From positions 1 through 64,000 of the forward strand of contig CAVYBR010000001.1 in the NCBI GenBank assembly GCA_963766765.1: a DNA stretch of 64,000 nucleotides, written 5' to 3'. The position numbers and the translations under genes were made by a program. Shown here one piece after another: positions 49,749-58,182 of the stretch. Position 1 is the first letter of the stretch. The number at the start of each line of letters is the position of its first letter. Source of the stretch: JACCQS01 sp963766765 (GTDB lineage Bacteria > Actinomycetota > Actinomycetes > Mycobacteriales > Geodermatophilaceae). A model generated the notes under the pieces. That model was not told where the DNA came from. It did no database searches and saw only the letters and a list, made by a program, of their open reading frames with translations.

Positions 49749-50933
49749 GTGGAAGAGCGCCGGGCCTTGGGTGGCTCCCGCGATACCGTCGCCCTGGTCG
49801 TCGGGACCCGGCCGGAAGCCATCAAATTGGCACCGGTGGCCATGGCTCTCGCCGCGTCCGACTGGGCACGACCGAGCATCATCACCACCGGACAGCACGG
49901 CGATGTCGTCCGCGAGACCCTGAGACTCTTCGATCTGAAGGCCGACGTCGAACTGAGCGCGGCGACCCACCCGCCCGGCTTGGCTGCGCTCAATGCTGCG
50001 CTCCTGAACGATGTTGACGCTGCGTTAACGCGGTTGCGACCGCGGATGGTGGTCGTTCAGGGCGATACGGCTTCCACCTTGGCCGGAGCACTGGCCGCGT
50101 TCTATCGCCAGATCCCGGTCGTGCACGTCGAAGCCGGGCTGCGCTCGTTCGATCTCGACCTGCCCTTCCCGGAGGAAGCCAACCGGCGAATGGTCACTCA
50201 GGTCACCAGGTTGCACTTACCGCCGACTGTCGCAGCCATGCGTAACCTATTGCAGGAGAACGTCTCTCGTACCGATATCATCCTTACTGGAAACACGGTG
50301 GTCGACGCACTACTCATGGCACGTGAGTTCCGAACTCCGTATGACGATGCGGATCTGGAGGCGCTGGACGCCTCCGCCGCCCCGCTCGTGGTCGTGACTG
50401 CCCACCGACGAGAGTCCTGGGGAGAACCCATCCGACAGGTCGGTCGGGCGGTCGCTCGGCTGGCTCTTGCGTACCCAGAGTCACGGTTCGTCGTTGCTTC
50501 TCATATGAACCCGTCGGTACGAGAGGTTCTCGAAGCCGAACTCATCAACCGACCGAACGTCTATCGCCCCGGGCCGATCGGCTACGGACCCTTCGTCCGA
50601 CTGCTGGCAAGGGCCAAGCTCGTGATCACCGACTCCGGGGGCATTCAGGAGGAAGCGCCGGCCTTCGGCGTGCCAGTCCTGGTGACCCGCGAGGTGACCG
50701 AGCGCACCGAGAGCATCGACGCAGGTGTGGCGAAACTGGTCGGAACCGACGAGCAACTCATCGTCGACTCGGCGCGCCGACTCCTCGATGACCCCGACGC
50801 CTACGCCGCGATGGCCATGGCTACGAACCCGTACGGCGACGGCCGTGCAGCACAACGAGTGGCCGACGGCTGCGGCTGGCTGCTCGGCACCTGCTCTCGC
50901 CCCAACGACTACCCCCAAGACCCTCGGATTTAG
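49749..50933 (+). CDS. wecB: UDP-N-acetylglucosamine 2-epimerase (non-hydrolysing)
   Basis: The 394-residue protein interconverts UDP-GlcNAc and UDP-ManNAc. Conserved parts are VALVVGTRPEAIKLAPVAMA, VVQGDTASTLAGALAAFYRQ, VVHVEAGLRSFDLDLPFPEE, TAHRRESWGEPI and ITDSGGIQEEAPAFGVPVLV. It begins a five-gene surface-anchoring cluster and would supply an amino-sugar donor for the membrane glycosyltransferase. The preceding ~110 nt are AT-rich compared with the flanks. The start is GTG 49749 with no clear Shine-Dalgarno. Confidence 0.92.
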   Translation: MEERRALGGSRDTVALVVGTRPEAIKLAPVAMALAASDWARPSIITTGQHGDVVRETLRLFDLKADVELSAATHPPGLAALNAALLNDVDAALTRLRPRMVVVQGDTASTLAGALAAFYRQIPVVHVEAGLRSFDLDLPFPEEANRRMVTQVTRLHLPPTVAAMRNLLQENVSRTDIILTGNTVVDALLMAREFRTPYDDADLEALDASAAPLVVVTAHRRESWGEPIRQVGRAVARLALAYPESRFVVASHMNPSVREVLEAELINRPNVYRPGPIGYGPFVRLLARAKLVITDSGGIQEEAPAFGVPVLVTREVTERTESIDAGVAKLVGTDEQLIVDSARRLLDDPDAYAAMAMATNPYGDGRAAQRVADGCGWLLGTCSRPNDYPQDPRI

Positions 50934-50947
50934 GAGCTAGACAACGT

Positions 50948-51106
50948 ATGTATGGAAGACCTGTGCCACCCATCGCCGGCGGCGGACTTGCCGTAACCGG
51001 CTTCTACACCGGTAGCGCGATCATCATCGGGATTCTCCTGTTGATCATCGGCATCGTCTTGCTCCGGATGAGCTACTTCCACCGCCACCCCGTCGACGCG
51101 AAGTAA
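50948..51106 (+). CDS. 52-residue single-helix protein with an LAVTG sorting-like tail
   Basis: The translated protein begins MYGRPVPPIAGGG, then LAVTG (residues 14-18), a hydrophobic helix (SAIIIGILLLIIGIVLLRM) and a basic end (YFHRHPVDAK). LAxTG-helix-basic is the layout of class E sortase substrates in actinobacteria. It has no N-terminal signal peptide and almost no mature part. It follows wecB by 14 nt and precedes the exosortase-like gene by 13 nt. A TTAGGAG element (50932-50938) is spaced 9 nt from the ATG. Its role is unknown; a substrate mimic, membrane chaperone or regulator of the anchor system is possible. Confidence 0.75.
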   Translation: MYGRPVPPIAGGGLAVTGFYTGSAIIIGILLLIIGIVLLRMSYFHRHPVDAK

Positions 51107-51119
51107 GCGCCAGCGCGAC

Positions 51120-51674
51120 ATGATCCAAACGGCGACCCGACTTCGGGACAGCAGCGCGGTCCGCATCTCAGCGGCCGTGCTCCTTCTCGTGGTCTCGGTC
51201 GCCCTGGTTGTGTTCCAGCGCGAGTTCCGGCACTTCGAGGCAGTCCTGGCCGCCCAACTGTTCAGCAGCGGTGGCGTCGAGACCCTTGCCCAGCCGGACT
51301 CCGGGATCGTGATCTTCCGGCTGGCCAATCAGAAAGTCTTCGGTCTGGAGATCTCTCCGGAATGCAGTTCGGCCTTCCTGATCCTGCCGTTCACGCTGAT
51401 CGGTGCGGCGATGCTGTGGCGCAAGCGACTCAACCCGGCTCGGGTGGCTACGGGCATCGGTCTTGTTGTGTTGCTGCTCATCTCGGCCAACCAGCTGCGG
51501 GTTGGCATGATCGCCGGGCTGATCGACGGCTTCGGCCTGCAAGAGGGCTACAAGTGGGGGCACCTGGTGCTCGGCTCGCTGCTCAGCATCGTGTTCCTCG
51601 CCGGCAGCCTGGCGCTCCTGCTCTGGGTCGTCGCGTCGGGTCGATCCACGGTCGGTCTGGCGGAGGCCGCATGA
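51120..51674 (+). CDS. Exosortase/archaeosortase-family transpeptidase
   Basis: The 184-residue integral membrane protein has about five hydrophobic segments. The three residues of the exosortase active site are present: Cys82 in SPECSSAF, Arg127 in SANQLRVGM and His148 in KWGHLVLGS. Such enzymes cut a C-terminal sorting signal of exported proteins and transfer them to a lipid or glycan anchor. It is short, like single-domain actinobacterial exosortases (possibly XrtP-type). The next two genes, a glycosyltransferase and a candidate substrate, support the call. Its stop overlaps the glycosyltransferase ATG (ATGA). Confidence 0.85.
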   Translation: MIQTATRLRDSSAVRISAAVLLLVVSVALVVFQREFRHFEAVLAAQLFSSGGVETLAQPDSGIVIFRLANQKVFGLEISPECSSAFLILPFTLIGAAMLWRKRLNPARVATGIGLVVLLLISANQLRVGMIAGLIDGFGLQEGYKWGHLVLGSLLSIVFLAGSLALLLWVVASGRSTVGLAEAA

Positions 51675-53044
51675 ACAACGGCCTGCTCGTCGGTGTCGGG
51701 CTCGCACAGGGGATCTCGCTCGTCATCAGCGTCATTTTCATCACGTACGTCATGACGATCGTGGTGCCCTACCTCCGTCATAAGCCTGCGCCGATCGGCG
51801 ATGCCTCGGACTTCAGCTGGCACTTCTTCGTTCCGGCTCGCGACGAGGCGGCCGTGATTGGTGACACCCTCGACTACCTCCGGGCGACCCTGCCCGAGGC
51901 TCACGTGTGGGTCGTCGACGACGCGAGCATCGACGAGACGCCCAACATCATCGCCGTCCGTGCCGCGATCGACCCCCGGGTGCACATCGTGACTCGGGTG
52001 CAGCCCGAAGCCCGTACCGGCAAGGGCGATGCGCTCAACGCCGCCTACTGCGCGCTGAACGAGCACCTGTTCGGCGAGATCGACCGCACCAAGGTCATCA
52101 TCGGCGTTCTCGACGCCGATGGGCTGCCCGCCGAGGACTGCCTGGATGTCATCGCCGCCGACCACCTGTTCGGCAACGACAAGGTCGGCGCCGTGCAGAT
52201 CTGCGTACGGATGGTCAATCGCAATGACGCGCAGCCGTACCCGGCAAAGGGACCGGCCGCCAACTTCTTCGGCCGGATGCTCGTACGGATGCAGGACTTG
52301 GAGTTCCGGGCGCCCATCTCGGCGATCCAGATGCTTCGGCAGCGCACCAAGACGGTGGGCCTGGGCGGTAACGGGCAGTTCGCCCGGCTATCCGCACTGG
52401 ACTCGGTTGCCGAAATGGGCGATCGCCCGTGGCACGGGTCCCTGCTCGAGGACTACGAACTCAGCCTGCACTTGCTGATCGCCGGGCATCAGAGCGAGTA
52501 CACGATGGACACTCTCGTCGACCAGGAGGGTCTGCCCAGTCTTCGCCGGCTGCTCACCCAGCGGACGCGCTGGGGTCAGGGGACCATGCAGTGCGGTGCG
52601 TATCTGCCCGCCATCTGGGGTTCGCGGCACGTCACTGCGATCGGGGCGCTGGAGGCCAGCTACTACCTGATCCAGCCGTGGCTGCAACTTCTGGGCACGA
52701 TCCTGTACCCGATCCCAGTCGTCATCTTGATCTACAACTTCTCGAACTACCCCACGGAGATGGGGGAGTTCATGGCATCCGGTGGCTGGATGCTCTTCGT
52801 CCTCTATGGCGTCCTCGGCCTGACGCCGTTCGTCATGTGGGGACCCCTTTACGCCCGGCGCTGTGAACCCAGCGTCGGGATGGTCCGTGCGGTCGCCTAC
52901 GGCTTCGCGTACTCGCTGTTCATTTTGACGTTCTACATCACCAGCTGGCGAGCTTTGTTCCGCATCCTCGGCGGCCGCCGAGGCTGGGCCAAGACCCGTC
53001 GCAACACCGAGGTCCAACCAGGACCTGTCGCGCTCGAAGCGTGA
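51671..53044 (+). CDS. Membrane glycosyltransferase family 2
   Basis: The 457-residue protein has an N-terminal TM helix (GISLVISVIFITYVMTIVVP), a GT-A domain and three or more C-terminal helices. Motifs are FVPARDEAAVIGDTLDYL, VWVVDDASIDETPNI, GVLDADGLPAEDCLDVI, LEDYELSLHLLIAGHQSEY and RLLTQRTRWGQGTMQCGAYL (Q-x-x-R-W). This is the processive GT2 group (cellulose/hyaluronan/poly-GlcNAc synthase-like). It overlaps the exosortase-like gene by four bases and may make the polysaccharide that anchored proteins join. Confidence 0.88.
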   Translation: MNNGLLVGVGLAQGISLVISVIFITYVMTIVVPYLRHKPAPIGDASDFSWHFFVPARDEAAVIGDTLDYLRATLPEAHVWVVDDASIDETPNIIAVRAAIDPRVHIVTRVQPEARTGKGDALNAAYCALNEHLFGEIDRTKVIIGVLDADGLPAEDCLDVIAADHLFGNDKVGAVQICVRMVNRNDAQPYPAKGPAANFFGRMLVRMQDLEFRAPISAIQMLRQRTKTVGLGGNGQFARLSALDSVAEMGDRPWHGSLLEDYELSLHLLIAGHQSEYTMDTLVDQEGLPSLRRLLTQRTRWGQGTMQCGAYLPAIWGSRHVTAIGALEASYYLIQPWLQLLGTILYPIPVVILIYNFSNYPTEMGEFMASGGWMLFVLYGVLGLTPFVMWGPLYARRCEPSVGMVRAVAYGFAYSLFILTFYITSWRALFRILGGRRGWAKTRRNTEVQPGPVALEA

Positions 53045-53067
53045 ACCAATGTATGGAGAGGAAACAC

Positions 53068-53802
53068 ATGTTTAGTTCCATCAAGCGGGGGGCTCGACTG
53101 GCGTCGGTCGTCGGCATCTCGGCGGCGATCGTCGTCGGTCTCGCCGGACCGGCCTCAGCCGCTCCGCCCGCTGGCCAGAACCAGGCCTTGGGGATCGTGG
53201 CAACCGGGTTGGTCGCTGTTGGACCGTTCTCGCAGTCCCAGTTCAATGCGGGTCCGTTCTCGGACACGTTCCTCAATGCCAGCGCTCCGGGTCTGCTGAG
53301 TGCGGCCACCATCAACACCGCAGCGGATGAAACTTCCGCTTCGGCCAGCGTCGAGGACCTTGCAGTGACCCTGTCGGCGTTGGCGACTGTCAATGCCGGC
53401 GTGGTCGAGTCTGAGTGCTCGTACGACCCACAGACCGCCGCCCTCACCGGCAGCGCGACGCTGGCTGACGCCGAGGTCACGTTGCTCGGCCCCATCCCGG
53501 ACATCGCTCTGAACGCTTCGCCGGCACCGAACACCGGCGTGACCGTTCCGGGTGTCGCCCAGATCACGTTGAACCGTCAGACCAGCAACCCGGACGGCAG
53601 CCTGACCGTCGACGCGATCTATATCAATCTGCTCAGTGGTCTGCAGACCGTCACGATCGCGACCTCGTCCTGCCAGCCGACAACGCTCGTGATCCCGACC
53701 ATCGCGCCGCAGTTCGCTGCTGGTGCCGGTGTCTTGGGCTTGCTGGTTCTGGGCTTCGTCCTGTACCGCCGTCGGCAGAGCACCGTTCCTGCCGCCGTCT
53801 GA
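53068..53802 (+). CDS. Choice-of-anchor P-like secreted surface protein, probable exosortase substrate
   Basis: The 244-residue protein has a signal peptide (residues 1-31, basic MFSSIKRGARL, core ISAAIVVGLAG, cleavage after ASA). The mature part has SASASVEDLAVTLSALATVN, VESECSYDPQTAALTGSATL, a SPAPNTGVTVPGVAQITLNR stretch and a final Cys, matching the choice-of-anchor P family as I recall it. The C-terminus has IPTIAPQ, a helix (about residues 217-233) and RRRQSTVPAAV. That is a tripartite sorting signal without LPXTG. GGAGAGG precedes the ATG. A terminator follows. Confidence 0.8.
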   Translation: MFSSIKRGARLASVVGISAAIVVGLAGPASAAPPAGQNQALGIVATGLVAVGPFSQSQFNAGPFSDTFLNASAPGLLSAATINTAADETSASASVEDLAVTLSALATVNAGVVESECSYDPQTAALTGSATLADAEVTLLGPIPDIALNASPAPNTGVTVPGVAQITLNRQTSNPDGSLTVDAIYINLLSGLQTVTIATSSCQPTTLVIPTIAPQFAAGAGVLGLLVLGFVLYRRRQSTVPAAV

Positions 53803-53900
53803 AGACTGACGACCCGGATGGGTGGCGCTCGAACTGAGCGCCATCCGCCCGCTCGGGGTTTGCTTCGAGCTAGCACCAGAACGTAAGCGTTTCCGCCGAT

Positions 53901-53937
53901 CGCGCAGGAGGCCCACCTGGGCTCCTGCGCGATTTGC
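53901..53937 (+). terminator. Terminator closing the exosortase cluster
   Basis: CGCGCAGGAG (53901-53910) pairs with CTCCTGCGCG (53922-53931), with an inner CCC/GGG stem and an ACCT loop, followed by ATTTGCTGT. It lies 99 nt after the last stop codon. Confidence 0.75.
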
Positions 53938-53962
53938 TGTCGCGGATCGGGCATGGCGCCAG

Positions 53963-54566
53963 ATGCCCTCGGCCCACGTCGAGGACACCTGGCATCGACT
54001 GTCGGTCTTTGATGACAGCTGGGTAGAGCTGCCCGGGCGGGCCCGAGCTTCCGCGGACACGCGGACGACGAACCGGGTGACTCTGCGGGCCTACCTGCTG
54101 ACGTTCGGCGTGCTGGCTCTGGTCTGGGTGTCCAGCCAACTCATGGTCAGCCGGCGCCCCGCAAGCAGTCCTGACCTACGGCGGCGTGGCCCAGGGCCTC
54201 GGCTTCATTGGCTGCCTCGGCTACCTCACATACGTGCGGGTCAAAGCCCTTGCCCGTTCCCAGAAGGACTACGCAGGAGACCAGCGTCAGCTGCGGGCGC
54301 TCAACGCCGCCGGGCGAGAGATCCGACGAGCACCGGGTGCACCACTGTTCCGGCGAGCTAGAACAGCGCAGGAGTTCGCGGACTGGCTCGAGGGCGAAGG
54401 GCATGTGCGGGCCGGCGACATCGTGGACGTCGCATCTTCTCGGGAATCGGACCTGCACGTCGTGACGGTTCGCCTCTCCGACGGCAGCACGCGGATCTAC
54501 CGATCCCCGGACGGGAAGCTCACCGATCTGCTGGGTGGCCTGCGTCCTGGCGTGCAGAGTCAGTAG
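53963..54566 (+). pseudogene. Membrane protein of unknown function, frameshifted
   Basis: Frame 1 has DTWHRLSVFDDSWVELPGRA and a helix (LRAYLLTFGVLALVWVSSQL). Frame 2 continues AVLTYGGVAQGLGFIGCLGY, then LTYVRVKALARSQKDYAGDQ and a C-terminal domain with GDIVDVASSRESDLHVVTVR. A one-base frame change near 54,150 joins them into a ~200-residue two-helix protein. The family is not recognised. Its 3' end overlaps the convergent transporter gene by 47 nt. Confidence 0.55.
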
Positions 54567-56820
54567 GACCTTCACGCACGCCGAATCGTGCGTACAAGCG
54601 CTGCAAGGGCTTTGGTGCCCACCAGTTCCATTCGCCCAAGAGCGTCATGGTCGCCGGGACCAACAGGCACCGGATCAACGTGGCGTCGATGGCGACAGCC
54701 ACTGCCAGGGCGACGCCGGTCTGTTTGATGATGATGAGTTGACCCGCCACAAATCCGCCGAAGACGAGCACGATGATCAGGCCGGCAGAGGTGATGATGC
54801 GGCCCGAACGCTGCAGACCGGCGACGACTGCCTGATTGTTCGAGATCCCACTGTCGCGGAACTCTTTGATCCGGCTGAGCAGGAACACCTCGTAGTCCAT
54901 CGCCAGCCCGAATCCGAAGGCCAGCACCAACATCGGGATCGTCGTCTCGATGCCGCCGGTCGGCGTGAAACCCAGCAAGTCACTGAGGTTGCCGTATTGG
55001 AACACCCACACAAGAACACCGAACGAGGCTCCCAACGAGACGACGTTCATCAGCAGGGCCTTCAGCGGGACCAGGATCGAGCCGGTCATCAGGAACAACA
55101 ACACGAACGTTGCCAGCACCACGACAGCGACGGCCAATGGGGCGCGAGCCTGGATCGAGTCGATGAAATCGACCAGACCGGCGGTCTGGCCGGTCACCCA
55201 GATCGGAAACTCGGGCCGGTCATTTCGCAATTCCTCGACCAGGCGCTGGGCTGCCGGGCTGGCTGGATCGCCCTCGGCCGTAAAGATCGAGAGCACGCTG
55301 TAGTCGCTACCCACTGACCTTGGCGCCGCCACCGTCAACGAGCCATCTCGGGACGCGATGTTCTCGGCCAGTCCGGTCATTTCCTGGGGACTGGTTCGGC
55401 CGACGATCTGCACGTCAGGAAAGCCTGATGCCGGGAACTCCGCTTGCAGGGTGTCGAAGAACTGCCGCTGCGGTGCGGATTCCGGCAGCAGTTCCACACC
55501 TGAGTTGCGCACTTTGAGGTCCACGACCGGAGCGGCGAGCAGGGCCAGAATCGCCAAGACCCCGAGCACGACCAGTACCGGGTGTCGTTGCGTACCTCGG
55601 GCCAACCGAGAGAACAGACCCTCAGCGGGGGCAACATCACCGAAGCGGCGAACCACTGCTCCCAGGACCGGGGTCCGGTGCAGCAGACCCGGCCGGACCA
55701 TCCGGTGCCCGGCCAATGCCAGCAGTGCGGGGACGAGGGTCAGGGCAACCAGCAGCGCCACCGCCACGATGCTGATCCCGGCGACGCCTACCGCACGCAA
55801 GAAGTCCGCGGTGAACAGCAACAAGCCGGACAGGCTGATGCCAACCGTGACGGCGGAGAACACGACCGTACGACCCGCGCGGGACATCGTGGCCGCCAGC
55901 GCCGACGTGACGTCCTCGGACCTGGCGGTTTTGGCCAAGACCGCCAGGTCCGACGGGTTTGTTGTTGTGTCTGGGGCGGGTGCGACCCGGCGGAGTTCCT
56001 CGCGGAAGCGGGACACGATCAAGAGGCCGTAGTCGATGCACAGACCCAGGCCCAGGACGGTGACGACGTTGACCACGCTCGCGTCCAGTTCAACCAGAAA
56101 TGAGAACCCGAGCAGCGCAAGGAGGCTGACCGCAATAGAGGCGATCGCACCGAGGATCGGCAGCCCGGCGGCCAGGAACCCACCGAAGACCAGGACCATG
56201 ACCAGCAGGCTGACCGGAAGTGCGATCCCCTCGCCGGTGGCGAGGTCAGCTGAGACCTGATCGGTGATCGCCGTGATCAAGGGTCTGGTTCCGCCAACGA
56301 GTGCGCGCGCATCGGGTGCCGCATCGGTGATCTCCGCGCCGGCCTCGTCGAGGCGAGCATGCACGGCGGTGAGAGCGGCATCCTCGTCCGGCTCCGACAG
56401 GTCGGGCTCGAGATCGACGACGACGAGCAGACCGTTCCCGTCCTCGGCAACCAACCCGGCGGCGGCCGGGTTCGCCGGGCCGCCCGGCAGGGTCAGCGGA
56501 TCGAGGACTTGGAGCACATGGTCCACATCAAGGAGGTCATCGCGCGCGGCCGTGATCGGCGCGACCAGGACCGGGTCGCTGGCGGCCACTCCATCGACAA
56601 GGAGGGTCAGGCCGCCGCCGGTCTCGGCGTTGTCCTGCAGGATGTCCTGACCGTCACGAGCCTCGCCGGGGACGCTGGGGTCACCAGAGGTGAGCCGCGG
56701 AAACAACCCCTCACCGAAGGTGCCGAGCGCCGCCGCGAAGGCGACCGCGGACAGCAGCAGCCACGCCGCGATGAACGCGACGGGGCGGCGCGAGATCGAG
56801 CGGGCCAGAGCAGCGAGCAC
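54520..56820 (-). CDS. MMPL/RND-superfamily transporter
   Basis: The 766-residue transporter starts VLAALARSISRRPVAFIAAW. It has two repeats of one TM, a large outside loop and five TMs. Family motifs are LGLGLCIDYGLLIVSRFREE and AFGFGLAMDYEVFLLSRIKE, with paired Asp-Tyr that carry the proton relay, plus TVVFSAVTVGISLSGLLLF. MMPL proteins export lipids, glycolipids or drugs. The GTG at 56820 is selected because it begins the conserved N-terminus; the frame is open far upstream without coding character. Confidence 0.9.
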   Translation of the reverse strand: MLAALARSISRRPVAFIAAWLLLSAVAFAAALGTFGEGLFPRLTSGDPSVPGEARDGQDILQDNAETGGGLTLLVDGVAASDPVLVAPITAARDDLLDVDHVLQVLDPLTLPGGPANPAAAGLVAEDGNGLLVVVDLEPDLSEPDEDAALTAVHARLDEAGAEITDAAPDARALVGGTRPLITAITDQVSADLATGEGIALPVSLLVMVLVFGGFLAAGLPILGAIASIAVSLLALLGFSFLVELDASVVNVVTVLGLGLCIDYGLLIVSRFREELRRVAPAPDTTTNPSDLAVLAKTARSEDVTSALAATMSRAGRTVVFSAVTVGISLSGLLLFTADFLRAVGVAGISIVAVALLVALTLVPALLALAGHRMVRPGLLHRTPVLGAVVRRFGDVAPAEGLFSRLARGTQRHPVLVVLGVLAILALLAAPVVDLKVRNSGVELLPESAPQRQFFDTLQAEFPASGFPDVQIVGRTSPQEMTGLAENIASRDGSLTVAAPRSVGSDYSVLSIFTAEGDPASPAAQRLVEELRNDRPEFPIWVTGQTAGLVDFIDSIQARAPLAVAVVVLATFVLLFLMTGSILVPLKALLMNVVSLGASFGVLVWVFQYGNLSDLLGFTPTGGIETTIPMLVLAFGFGLAMDYEVFLLSRIKEFRDSGISNNQAVVAGLQRSGRIITSAGLIIVLVFGGFVAGQLIIIKQTGVALAVAVAIDATLIRCLLVPATMTLLGEWNWWAPKPLQRLYARFGVREGPTDSARQDAGHPADR

Positions 56821-56921
56821 GGCGCCATACTCCCGTCGCCCGTGGCTGGGCGTATCGAGGGGTCGGCTCGAGGGGGCAGCGCTAGCTATGTGCCGCGCCT
56901 GGCGGACCGCCGCGGAGTGGG

Positions 56922-57692
56922 TCAGGCAGCGACGCTGGCGTGCATCTCCCAGACGAGTATCTCGGCCGGTGTCGTCGCGGTGACGGTCTGGCCGCCGGTC
57001 GCGGTGAAGCGCACGGCGTCGCCCGTCGCGAGTTCGCCGGCGCCTTCCAGGACCACGCTCCCCCTGGGCACGAAGAGGTGCAGGTACGGAGCTTCCGGAA
57101 GCTGCACGCTGTCGCCGGCCTCCATGCGGGCGGCATGCAGTGCGGCGTAGCGGTTCTTGATCCGGATCGCGGCTGCTCCCTGGTGGCGGTCCATCCCGGA
57201 CGCGACGGTCACCAGACCACCGGCGAGCAGATCGCCGTCGATCTCCAGCTGTTCGTAGCCGGGGGTGATTCCGCCTTCGTCGGGGACCACCCACATCTGG
57301 ACGAAGTGGACCGGCTCGGTGTGGGCAGTGCCCCCTTGTACGCGCCAGGAGTCGTTCTTCTCCGAGTGCAGGATGCCGGTGCCGGCACTCATCCGCTGGG
57401 CAAGTCCCGGGTAGATCAGACCGGTGTGGCCGGTCGAGTCCTGATGCACGAGGGAGCCCTGCATGACCCAGGTGACGATCTCCATGTCCCGGTGCGGGTG
57501 GGTCTCGAAACCGGCTCCGGGCCGTACGACGTCGTCGTTGTTGACCAGCAGCACACCGTGCGAGGTGTTGGCCGGGTCGTAATGACCGCCGAAGGAGAAG
57601 GAGTGCTTGGAATCCAGCCAGGAGATCTTCGTGACGTCCCGATCAGCCGACCGTCGAATGTCCACTGTCTCGATGAGGTCTGCGGTAGTCAT
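56922..57692 (-). CDS. Pirin-family cupin protein
   Basis: The 256-residue double-cupin protein has the metal site in FETHPHRDMEIVTWVMQGSL, then GLIYPGLAQRMSAGTGILHS and EPVHFVQMWVVPDEGGITP. Bacterial pirins act as regulators or quercetinase-like dioxygenases. ATG 57692 (after GAAGG, spacing 9) is preferred to the GTG two codons earlier. Its promoter region overlaps an AT-rich dyad. Confidence 0.9.
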   Translation of the reverse strand: MTTADLIETVDIRRSADRDVTKISWLDSKHSFSFGGHYDPANTSHGVLLVNNDDVVRPGAGFETHPHRDMEIVTWVMQGSLVHQDSTGHTGLIYPGLAQRMSAGTGILHSEKNDSWRVQGGTAHTEPVHFVQMWVVPDEGGITPGYEQLEIDGDLLAGGLVTVASGMDRHQGAAAIRIKNRYAALHAARMEAGDSVQLPEAPYLHLFVPRGSVVLEGAGELATGDAVRFTATGGQTVTATTPAEILVWEMHASVAA

Positions 57693-57730
57693 GATCACGA
57701 GCCTTCAGGGTGGGGAACGACCTGCTGTTG

Positions 57731-57760
57731 ATCATAATGAATTTGCGTAGGCAAGTATTC
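57731..57760 (-). promoter_or_regulatory. Pirin promoter -10 and adjacent dyad
   Basis: TATGAT on the minus strand (57731-57736) fits a -10. The adjacent AATTTGCGTAGGCAAGTATT (57740-57759) is an imperfect palindrome around TTGC-GTAG-GCAA and could be an operator. Confidence 0.4.
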
Positions 57761-57833
57761 CCACAAACCCGAACACGACCGCGTCCTGACTGCGTACCCC
57801 GGTTGTACCCGTGCACCCAACCGCAGTCGCACG

Positions 57834-57839
57834 TACGGT
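57834..57839 (+). promoter_or_regulatory. -10 hexamer for a leaderless DUF2277 transcript
   Basis: TACGGT lies 6 nt before the ATG at 57846, with no Shine-Dalgarno. Confidence 0.4.
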
Positions 57840-57845
57840 CGGGGC

Positions 57846-58130
57846 ATGTGCCGAAACATCACCGAACTGCGCGGGCTCGAGCCCGCGGCGACTGACATCG
57901 AGATCGAGGCTGCCGCTCGGCAGTACATCCGCAAGGTGTCCGGATTGAGAGCCCCGTCCGGCGCGCATAGCGAGGCCTTCGAGGCCGCGATCGCCGAGGT
58001 CACCGCGACCACCACGCGGCTGCTCGATCAGCTACCGGACCGTCGGCAGCCGCCCAAGACCGTCCCGCCGCTGCGCCGGCCCGAGGTCAGGGCGCGCATC
58101 GCGGCCCGAGAGGCCGCCGCCGCGCGCTGA
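57846..58130 (+). CDS. DUF2277 protein
   Basis: The 94-residue protein begins MCRNITELRGLEPAATDIEI and continues EAAARQYIRKVSGLRAPSGA, the DUF2277 signature (MCRNI.L.....A....I..AA.Q.VRKVSG.R.PS). It is a small, mostly helical cytoplasmic protein of unknown function. It ends in a basic Ala/Arg tail. It is divergent from pirin. Confidence 0.9.
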   Translation: MCRNITELRGLEPAATDIEIEAAARQYIRKVSGLRAPSGAHSEAFEAAIAEVTATTTRLLDQLPDRRQPPKTVPPLRRPEVRARIAAREAAAAR

Positions 58131-58182
58131 GCCTCGCTGAGCGGCGCCAGGTTCTGCTGATCCGCGGACGCTGGCTGCCGAG

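Noticed and set aside
54520..57294. Upstream extension of the MMPL gene (open frame to 57,294)
   Set aside because: The extra ~158 residues are Arg/Pro-rich and overlap the pirin gene; conserved MMPL sequence begins at 56,820.
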